From contig NC_079242.1 in NCBI RefSeq assembly GCF_028009165.1, positions 434,001 to 498,000 of the forward strand: a stretch of 64,000 nucleotides of DNA. Direction: 5' to 3'. The position numbers and the translations under genes were made by a program. This DNA is from Akanthomyces muscarius (Eukaryota; Ascomycota; Sordariomycetes; Hypocreales; Cordycipitaceae). Positions 56,114-64,000 of this stretch are shown here, piece by piece. The notes beneath the pieces were generated by a model. That model saw only the letters and a program-made list of their open reading frames with translations. It did no database searches and was not told the DNA's origin. The number at the start of each line of letters is the position of its first letter. The stretch's first letter is position 1.

Positions 56114-59100
56114 GGCTGCGTACAGATGGTACTCGGGACACAAGGGACAGCAGCCTCTACTACACTTTGGGGTGTATAACGCCTGTGGAAAACGCGGAAG
56201 CTCGAGGGATAGGAAGAAGAAAGAAAGAGGAGCTCGAGAGGTGGGAAGGGGATGGTGGGACAGGACGAGTAGATAAACAAGAGAGCAGTGAGATGTTAAT
56301 AATAAGCGGGCGGGCCGAACTAGCTAGCCTAACTACTCGAAGAATTCGGAACTAATAAAAAAAAAAGTACCGGTCTGATAGTCTGGTAGCAGCAGGGTGA
56401 GGCAAAAAAAAAAAAAAGATGGACAAGGCACGATAGCGGTGGAGTTGATGGAGATGGACAGGCGACAGACGACAGACAGGGCGACAGGTCCGGAGTGTCT
56501 CAAGGCGAGGACCGAGGCGAACAAGAGGAAGAGGAAGAGGAACAGCCCAAAACGGCGGTCCCGCCGGGGGTCCACTCTGGCTAGGTGAGTACTGGGGTCG
56601 GCATCTTTGGGGGGGACTCTTTTTACAGGTACCTAGTTACTCGATGCTACCAGGCTCTCTCCTTTTGGGGAAAAATAAATAAAATAAAAGGGTCTCTTAT
56701 CTTTACCAAGTGTAATGAGGAGAGACATGCCAGCGGAGAATGCCAGTGGCCACACGCCGTCTCAGCGCATGTCCCGTCGGCTCAGGCTCTCTCTCGCTCG
56801 AGGGGCATTTACAGTGGCCTACGCTACCACTAAGTTAAATCAAGGACCTGCCCAAAGGAAGGATTCCGCGCCGCGCCCGGCCGCACTACTCCAGGACCTT
56901 CCGCAAACGCACCACGCGACCAGAGCGCACCGGCTTGGCCGTCCAACTAGGTAGACAGACATTCCAGTCATCATCATCATACTCTGGTCCACGAATAGTT
57001 GCCTGCTTGCACCAGAACGAAACCATCAATCTTTTTTCCCTTTTTCCGTTTTGCTTCCGAACAGCCCCCAAAGCCATCGGTACAGTGGCGTTAGCCACCA
57101 AAGCCCTCCCCCCCCCGAACCTCAGACGAGGCGCTTCCCAGTCCCAACGCCATCGCCCCTCTGCTAGCGCAACGCCACCCGGAGAAAATTTTCTGACCTT
57201 GCGCTTTCGAGCAGTCGCCGTCGGTTCAACGGCCGTGTTGCAAAGCCAAGGCGATCCCGCCAAGGTTACGATCGCGGGAAATGCCAATGCCAATGCTAAT
57301 GCTAAAACGCTCGGCGATGGAAAAAGGAGCAGGCGGTTCAAACAAACGACGTTCTGAGCAACGCACAGCCATCACCAAAAATCAACAAGAGCGAATAGAG
57401 TCAATGTAACCATGCCGAGTCGCCCCTCCCCGTGTTTTCCCCATAATGGAAACCGGCCTGGTGGGCAGAGCAAAAACTCGGTCACATCACGGGCTGTCAC
57501 CACACCACCACACCATCCATACCAGTAATCTCGCATCCTGATAAAATGGAGCCCCCGTCCGTGTTGCGACGGTGCCGTGAGATGGGCAAAAGTTCCTTTT
57601 GTCGAGGAACCCCTCCCACCCTGGACTAAAATAAGGCTACTTACTATTTTCTGCAACAAAGAGAGGAAAATGAAACAAAAAATGACCGGCCCCATGCAAG
57701 TTGGAGAGCCAATGGCGATGCAGCCCCTCAACATCAACTGCTTTCCGGGCCCCGACTATGCCGTATTCTCTCTCATTTTCACGTCGATTGGCGTTGGCTT
57801 GTCATTAGCGTTGTGATGATCCCTCCTTCCAGAAGCAAGGGATTGGGGGGGCAAAGGGGGCAGCCGGGCCTACTCAAGCATCATCTCAGCTCTTTATCCA
57901 CTTGCCTTGCAACAATGCTTGTCATCTTGGCCCAGCCTTTATTAATGGAAACAAGGGTTCTGTGTCGCTACTGGCGCTGCATTATCCAATTCTATGACAT
58001 GAGACGTCCGTCCACGCGCTCTCTCCCCATGGGGCTCCCGCATCGAGCTCAACGCATTTGTCGCTGCTTTCGCGGCTCAAGAGTGGAAACGTCTCTGGTG
58101 CTGTTCCGGCGGTTCACGATGCTGTACAGCATGCCACTTTGCCAGACCGTTTGTTGTTGCCAATTTGACCGCATCAATACAGCCTCGCATCCGCTTGCTT
58201 TGAAAGCAGCCACAAAGCAGCCTCGGCAGTGAATTGCATTGCAATTCCCGTACTGGTTATTGGTAGCCTCATCCACGCACTCATTCATCTACGGAAATGG
58301 AATGGAATCTACCACCATGCAGCAAGGCCGCCGGCGAGGCGCCATGGTGACGTGGATGGCGGCCACTACCGGCATATGAGCTGCCACAACCCGCCCCAAA
58401 CCGCACCTGAAGCAGCAGCCAGCCTCTGATCAATAAGCCAGCACGGAGTCTTGATACTCCGTCGCCAAAAGTGCATGCGCATCGGCAAGCGTACTTTTTC
58501 ATTTGATTAATCCCTCGACGCAAATTGCCGCTGCTCGCCCGCCTCACCGGGCAGCTGCTTGCCCGCTAAAAAACTAACTACTGGGTAGTGTTCTTGCATG
58601 ACAGACCGAGACATGGGGTCATGCCCCCGGGTTTCCCAGACCCGTCTCTGGCCAAATTGGGCCATTGCGCCGTTGCCTTTGAAGAATGCTGCCCGAAGCG
58701 TTTCTCATTCTTTCATCAGGAATGCTTTTCAGCTGTCGGCTCACTTGTCCCCCATTGTCTGCAGACAGTCTGATTATCAACAAACATCACTCGCGCCAAA
58801 GGTGACAAAGGCTCTCTGGCCCGTCGTGTTTCCGCGGAATGGACTTGTAAGCTTTTTTTTTAGACTTTGCCCTCTCGGCCGGCAGCCACGGACCCGCCGA
58901 CATTGGCCGACACGGCAGCGGCGAACCAGCAAGCCCCTGCCGCCCAGACAAGGAACGGCTGGCTCAATGACAAGGAACGGACAGCCTTCTCTCTGCTACA
59001 GCCGTCAGCGGTTCCGTCAGCGGAAAGCCAATGACGAGTTTGCAGGGCATCGGTTAGACTGCCTATTTGCGCACTAGGACGCCTGCCTCGGCAAGCCTAG

Positions 59101-60414
59101 CTACTTACCCTTTATTACCTTTGCTATCCGTTTAGATTTTCTTATCAAAGGTCCGACTCTGCGAATGGGGTGACATGTAATCTGTACAGGGTCCCAATCT
59201 GGAAACACCTCCCGCCGTTAGGACCGATGGTGAAAATTTTCTCTCGACAGTTTACTTATTTACTGAGTGACTTGAGTACAAAGTTGGGCCACCCTTATCT
59301 ACAGTGGGGGAGAGCGCTTCCAGCTCGCTCCCAGTTGAGGCGAACGTGTCAAGGGCCTCCCTTTCCCCGAAAGCATGTCTCCAATCCCTGCGCTAGAATG
59401 AATCGCATAACTATGTTTGCGCCTTTGCGCCTCCTCGATGGATGGCACTTTCAGCTTTCGTATCCACCATTCGGGGCCAACTATTCCCAGTGCCACATGC
59501 CCGGCGCCGACACTGCCGGCGCCACCAGTCTTGGTGGCAGTCTGTGGCTTTTTTTTCTTGGTTGGTTGCGAAGCCAGCGCGCCACGAGAAGACCCGCCTA
59601 CACCGTCGCCAGACGTCCCGCGTAACTACTGGGCTACCTGTTGTTGGTGGAGGCGGCGACATTTCAAAGGAGATAATAAAGAGTCCACCGATGCTGTGAT
59701 GTGAAATTGTATCTGGGGCGCGCCGGCGCAATGCGTCAATTAAATCCGGAGTACTCCAGCGGAGAAAGGATTCGAGTGGCGTCCCGCCGCAAACCAGCCT
59801 TCTGGACAATGTAATTGCATGGAAGGTGGGGGTCAGTACTCACTGTTTTATGGTAATGGATAAAGCCTTTTCTTTGGAATTGTGCAGTCCTTGTATCAGT
59901 AAAGAGTAAAGCTGCACGCTCTGTATTGGCCGCCTTTTGACAGCGAGATTTGTGTCGGATTACGCCCACCCTGTACTCGAAATTGCCGATTGACAACCAT
60001 CTTCTGTAATATTCTGAGGACTTGTTGAACCCCGACATATGAGGTAGAAGATCTACGGCTGCGCATAAAAACACAATAGAAATAAAGAGTTTTTAGTCTT
60101 GTAATTGATTCACTATGCCCCGTACCAAATGTTGGCTGCTTGTGCGAAATGATCAACCACCCTACGGGGGCTAAGTGGCCGTCTGGTTAGGTCCTGTTGT
60201 AAAAGAAGAAACAGATTGCGCGTATGTACATTGAAAAGGCAATTTCAAACTAAACCGAGTGCTATAAACTAGTGACGATCAAGCTATGAGAGAAAATGAG
60301 GCTCGGATCCATGCAATGTCCAATCAGTGATAAATCCGGCGGGTATTCACAAGCTTGTCCATCACGCAGATGGGCCTACGCACACACTACCGACTCCTCA
60401 ATCCTACGCACCGA
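56114..60414. other. Gene-free interval (4.3 kb)
   Basis: The longest empty interval. The left end is the PTR2 promoter/leader, with A/G-rich tracts at 56340-56420. Candidate frames such as 151 codons at 56886-57341 (-) and 159 codons at 58598-59077 (+) lack family support. A hexamer repeat lies at 57280. The stretch from 59730 to 60300 is AT-richer and has no long frame. No tRNA box pair or element terminus was recognised. Confidence 0.45.
57280..57303. repeat. (AATGCY)4 hexamer repeat
   Basis: Four tandem copies of AATGCC/AATGCT. Read on the minus strand it encodes an Ala-Leu run in the putative 151-codon frame; on the plus strand an Asn-Ala run. Confidence 0.85.
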
Positions 60415-61395
60415 TTAGTCTTGGGCGAGCTTCTTCATGCCTCGGACTTTATGCTCAAATAGCTCCTTGGTGGCCGAATGCTCCGCCGCCAGCCCATTGA
60501 AGCCATGCGGCAGCCCCGGGACCAGATGCAGCTCGACCTCGACGCCCGCCTCAAGAAACAGCGACACGTAGCGCACATTCTCCTTGGCGAACAGATCGAG
60601 CTGCCCGACATAGATGTATAGCGGCGGCAGGCCAGCCGCATCCGTCAGCCGTCCAGGCGCGGCGTAGACGGGCACCCTGTCCCCGCCCGCTTCAGCGCCC
60701 AGGTACGCCGTCCAGCCCGTCACATTGTCCTCTTCGTTCCACAGCGTCAGCGTCCCGAGCGCCACTGCCTCATCGTTCCTGTCGTCGAGCATGGGGTACG
60801 CTAGGATCTGGCGCGCGAGCGGCGGCGCGAGGCGGCGGTCCCGCGCCAGCAGCGCGACGCCCGCGGCGAGATTGCCCCCCGCGCTGTCGCCCATGACGCC
60901 GATGCGGGCGGCGTCCACGCCCAGCGCGCCGGCGTTGTCGTGTATGTGCCGCAGAGCGGCCCAGCAGTCGTCGAGCGGGGTCGGGTACGGGTGCTCCGGC
61001 GCGAGCCGGTAGTCCACGGCGTAGATGGCGACGCCGGAGGCGAGCGCGAGCGCGCGCAGCTCCTCCGCGAAAGGCGCCACGCTCAACGCGATGAAGCCGC
61101 CCCCGTGCATGAACAGGACTGCGGGACCAGGCGTGTTTTGCGTTGGCACGGTGTCGGGCTTGCGAGCGATGCGCCAGAGGGGGATGACATGTCCGTCCTG
61201 GGCCGTCACGGACAGTATCTTCTGCTCAACGCCGTCAGGGATAGGAGGAGGAGGAGACGTGGCATGATTGGTAAAGACAGCTAGATTCTGCCTCCGAGTT
61301 TGAATGTCGTGGACTGCCGGCTTGGGCATATTGGACAGAGTCGACAGAAACGACGCAACAGCCGCAGCAAGTTCGGTATCAAGAGAAAGTACCAT
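60415..61395 (-). CDS. Alpha/beta hydrolase (hormone-sensitive-lipase / HSL family esterase)
   Basis: Single exon, 326 aa. The oxyanion-hole motif HGGG lies at 97-100. The nucleophile elbow GDSAGG places Ser171, and the acid is likely Asp267 (GQLDLF) with base His297 (LPHGF): a complete catalytic triad in HSL (bacterial type IV) order. DYRLAPEHPYP at 128-138 is another family hallmark. There is no signal peptide, so it is probably cytosolic. Such enzymes hydrolyse short- to medium-chain esters and lactones. It is transcribed divergently from a Baeyer-Villiger monooxygenase, whose products are esters or lactones, which suggests a functional pair (inference). The ATG at 61395 gives the normal family length. 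Confidence 0.94.
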   Translation of the reverse strand: MVLSLDTELAAAVASFLSTLSNMPKPAVHDIQTRRQNLAVFTNHATSPPPPIPDGVEQKILSVTAQDGHVIPLWRIARKPDTVPTQNTPGPAVLFMHGGGFIALSVAPFAEELRALALASGVAIYAVDYRLAPEHPYPTPLDDCWAALRHIHDNAGALGVDAARIGVMGDSAGGNLAAGVALLARDRRLAPPLARQILAYPMLDDRNDEAVALGTLTLWNEEDNVTGWTAYLGAEAGGDRVPVYAAPGRLTDAAGLPPLYIYVGQLDLFAKENVRYVSLFLEAGVEVELHLVPGLPHGFNGLAAEHSATKELFEHKVRGMKKLAQD

Positions 61396-62168
61396 TGTGC
61401 AGTTGGTTCAGAAAATAAGGTGCGTCTCCTTTGCTAAACGATAAAGATTCACTTGTCAACTACAACGTGATCTTTAATATGCCTTTGCGCCGATCCGCCG
61501 GCCAAGGCCCGACGCCGGCATGCGAAGCTTCCATCCTGTGGCTTCGCTTCACGAGAACGGCAGCCCCTTTCTGAAGTTTCGGCAGTCATCTCAACTTACT
61601 CAGAGCTCGGCGGAGCGGAAGCTCCCGAGAACGCCACAGCAAAAACGGACTATGCGAGCACATCATATATGCCGGCGCCGTGGGCAAAAACGCGGGGACA
61701 GAATGGGCTGGTCCCGTGCATCCCGCGGCAAGCGCCATTGCATCAGAGGCATTGCACCCGGAATGGAGCATTGCTACACCTCGAATTAGGGTTTCCGCGA
61801 AACGTCTGAAGATTAGCTCAAGGCGGAGAAAGGCCGTTGCTTGCCTGAAATTGCAATATTATGTCCACATTCACAACCTGGCTATGGGCATGCTATCCTC
61901 AGCCGCACCGCGTTGCTCCGAAGATGCTCCAGCATGCTATTGTTGCGCGGGAGCCACGCTCCCAGGTATTGGCGATTGTCCCGTAGGCCCGATCACAGTT
62001 TTAGTCCGTTCGTGTACAGAGAAAAACATGGTCTCATAGGCCAGTAGAGCTCGACGTCCGTCGACTTTTGGCAAAGTATATGAAGACCGTCCGGCATTCT
62101 TTCAAACCTGAGCCTACCAACTCATCCCACCTTTCCAAGTTGAGCCGAAACTTTATCTGAATATAATC
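61396..62168. promoter_or_regulatory. Divergent promoter region of esterase and BVMO genes
   Basis: 773 bp between the two start codons. CGG-N7-CCG at 61499-61511 (CGGCCAAGGCCCG) has the inverted half-site format bound by many Zn2Cys6 dimers and lies about 100 bp upstream of the esterase start. TATCTGAATATAATC just before the BVMO ATG is AT-rich leader. Co-regulation is inference. Confidence 0.4.
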
Positions 62169-63797
62169 ATGGCCATCTCTAGCACGACTTCCCTGCCGGA
62201 GCAGGACGTCATCATCGTCGGGGCAGGCTTTGGTGGTTGCTATGCGTTGCACTCCTTGCGCGAACAAGGCTACTCGGCCAAGATTCTGGATGCATGCGCC
62301 GACTTTGGTGGTGTCTGGCACATCAACAGGTATCCCGGCGCGCGCGTGGACTCGGAGACGCCCACCTACCAGTTTTCCACTCCCGCCGTTCGTGACGAGT
62401 TTGACTTTTCCGAAAAGTATCCGTCGAGCACGGAGATGCGCCGGTACTTCTTGCACATGGCGGACAAGCTCGACTTGCGCAAGGACACCCTCTTCAACCA
62501 GCAGGTGATTGACACCAGATATGACGACGAGAAGAAGAAGTGGGTGTTTAAGACGGAGCAGGGCCTGGCGGTGCAGTCGCGCTTCGCCGTCTTCGCGACG
62601 GGCTCCAGCAACAAGGCCTTCATACCCGAGTTCAAGAACAAGGCGGCCTTCAAGGGCCAAATCATCCACCCCAAGGCATGGCCCGACAACGCCGACTTTA
62701 CCGGCAAAAGGGTCGGCATCATCGGGCAAGGCGCCTCCGGCATCCAGATCGTGCAGGAGCTGGCCAAGACGGACTGCGAGCTGACCGTCTTTGTGCGCAC
62801 GCCGCCGCACTGCCTGCCCATGGGCCAGCGCCGCATCCCTGTCGAGGACTCGGAGCGTGAAAAGAGCTACCTCGACAGCGTCTTCCAGTACGCCAAGTAC
62901 AGCAGCGCGACCGGCTACCATTGCAACGCCGGGCCTGGCCCGCTCTACAAGGACCACACTCCCGAGCAGAGGCGCGCGCTGTGGGAGACGCTCTGGCAGC
63001 GCAAGGGCTTCCTTTTCCTGTCCGGCCTCAACTACGCCGACATGCCTAGCAACGAAGAGGCCAACAGGGCCGCTTTCCGCTTCCTGGCCGAGAAGAACCG
63101 CGCGCGCATGACAGACCAGGCCAAAATGGACATCATCGCCCCGCTGGACCTCGACGTCTTCCTCTACACGCTGCGCCCGACCCTCGAGCAGGACTACTAC
63201 GAGATGATGGACCGCCCAAACGTGCGGCTCGTCAGCCTCAAGTCCTCGCCCATCGCCAAGTTTGCCGAGACTGGCATCGTCACCGACGATGGCAACCAGC
63301 AGACGCTGCACGAGCTCGACGTCATCGTCTCCGCGACCGGCTACGACGCCGTGACGGGCGCGCTGCACGACATGAACATCCGCGACCGGCACGGCATGCT
63401 GCTGCAGGACAAGTGGCGCGACGGCATCTTCTCCTACCTGGGCATGCTGGTGCCCGGCATGCCCAACGCCTTTGTCCTGTACGGCCCGCAGGCGCCGACG
63501 TCGCTGGCCAACGGCCCGCCGTTTCTCGAGCTGCAGGCCGAGTTCCTGGTGCGGCTGCTCGCGCGCGCCGCGGCGGACGGCAGGGCGGAGATTGAGACGA
63601 CGGACGCGGCGGCACAGGACTGGCGCGTGCGCACGCGCGAGGTCTGGGAGAGGCTGCTCGCGCGGCACTGCCAGAGCTGGTGGGTGGGCGCCAACGTCCC
63701 CGGCAAGACGCGCGAGCCGCAGATATGGTTCGGCGGCCTGGAGGCGTGGCGGCGCGCCTGCGACGATGCGCTGAAGGACTGGGCAAACTTTGTGTAG
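62169..63797 (+). CDS. Baeyer-Villiger monooxygenase (class B flavoprotein)
   Basis: Single exon, 542 aa. The FAD Rossmann motif GAGFGG is at 18-23, and GGVWHINRYPGARVD at 47-61 is the second FAD/fold motif. The class fingerprint FxGxxxHxxxWP is intact at 161-172 (FKGQIIHPKAWP). The NADPH Rossmann motif GQGASG is at 186-191, and a late ATG motif (VSATGYDAVTG) lies at about 390. Length is typical for type I BVMOs of the cyclohexanone/cyclopentanone monooxygenase group. It inserts one oxygen from O2 next to a carbonyl using NADPH and FAD, giving an ester or lactone. The natural ketone cannot be predicted. It could act in ketone catabolism or in secondary-metabolite tailoring; no polyketide synthase is inside the window, but its right flank is unseen. 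Strong GC bias at third positions. Confidence 0.95.
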   Translation: MAISSTTSLPEQDVIIVGAGFGGCYALHSLREQGYSAKILDACADFGGVWHINRYPGARVDSETPTYQFSTPAVRDEFDFSEKYPSSTEMRRYFLHMADKLDLRKDTLFNQQVIDTRYDDEKKKWVFKTEQGLAVQSRFAVFATGSSNKAFIPEFKNKAAFKGQIIHPKAWPDNADFTGKRVGIIGQGASGIQIVQELAKTDCELTVFVRTPPHCLPMGQRRIPVEDSEREKSYLDSVFQYAKYSSATGYHCNAGPGPLYKDHTPEQRRALWETLWQRKGFLFLSGLNYADMPSNEEANRAAFRFLAEKNRARMTDQAKMDIIAPLDLDVFLYTLRPTLEQDYYEMMDRPNVRLVSLKSSPIAKFAETGIVTDDGNQQTLHELDVIVSATGYDAVTGALHDMNIRDRHGMLLQDKWRDGIFSYLGMLVPGMPNAFVLYGPQAPTSLANGPPFLELQAEFLVRLLARAAADGRAEIETTDAAAQDWRVRTREVWERLLARHCQSWWVGANVPGKTREPQIWFGGLEAWRRACDDALKDWANFV

Positions 63798-64000
63798 TGC
63801 TGCAAGGCCGCCGGCCGTCTGATGTCTGTGGAAGCAGTCCTTGGAGAGCTGAGAATGGGGCCGATACAATCAATGATGTGCTGGAGCTTGAGTGGAAAGA
63901 CAAACTCATGCCGCACGGTATTGCTAGAACGTGAGATCAGCTAACCATCTATGAAAAATGCTTGATGACGAAGATGCTTGATAAAGAAGAAAAATGCTTT
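63798..64000. other. 3' flank of the BVMO gene to window end
   Basis: 203 bp with no frame of interest and an AT-rich end. It probably carries the BVMO 3' UTR. Confidence 0.5.

Noticed and set aside
62034..63869. 611-codon frame on the minus strand opposite the BVMO
   Set aside because: Arg/Val/Ala/Gln-rich shadow frame with no motifs; the plus strand carries every BVMO fingerprint.

Overview
The window is a 64 kb piece of nuclear DNA from a filamentous ascomycete (Pezizomycotina; Sordariomycetes, probably Hypocreales, is my inference from gene content). The evidence is short spliceosomal introns (about 42-180 nt) with GTRNGT-type donors and CTAAC/CTGAC branch sites, four Zn(II)2Cys6 regulators, an AA11 chitin-type LPMO, a PTH11-like rhodopsin-fold receptor, an F-box/ankyrin protein, and gene-free intervals of up to about 4 kb. 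No tRNA, rRNA, CRISPR, prophage or intact transposon was found. I assembled all exon joins by hand from the sequence, checking reading phase, splice sites and domain continuity. Exon coordinates are in each entry.

Left third (1-23.8 kb, gene-poor). An AIM19-like mitochondrial membrane protein is cut by the left edge (1-405, -). It is followed by a small Zn2Cys6 factor (4110-5131, -), a basic hypothetical protein (7875-8567, -), an acidic internally repeated protein whose second exon adds a membrane anchor (12685-14635, -), a SIW14-type inositol-pyrophosphate phosphatase (15766-16758, -) and an F-box/ankyrin protein (20681-22375, +). Intervals of 1-4 kb between them show no convincing gene.

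Middle (22.5-36 kb). Lipoate-protein ligase (22572-23783, -) and chorismate synthase ARO2 (24336-25612, +) diverge from a 552-bp spacer. Three Zn2Cys6 regulators then lie on the minus strand (26145-29314, 31237-33373, 34098-35763). In the second one, two micro-exons of 13 and 10 nt encode the first half of the zinc cluster.

Secreted/sensory/transport block (38-56 kb). It holds a secreted two-part protein with a C-terminal AIM6-like phosphodiesterase domain (38196-39831, +), a single-domain AA11 LPMO (41531-42223, +), a seven-helix rhodopsin-type receptor (42591-43936, -), an APC-family amino-acid/choline permease (46107-47991, +), an eleven-exon ABCC/MRP multidrug transporter (48151-53093, -) that converges on the permease, and a PTR2 oligopeptide:H+ symporter (54230-56113, -). 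Together these suggest a saprotrophic or host-associated lifestyle with chitin attack, nutrient uptake and efflux. This is inference from gene families.

Right end (60-64 kb). A hormone-sensitive-lipase-type alpha/beta hydrolase (60415-61395, -) and a Baeyer-Villiger monooxygenase (62169-63797, +) diverge from a 773-bp spacer. The BVMO turns a ketone into an ester or lactone and the hydrolase could open it, so the pair could form a compact ketone-degradation or tailoring module.
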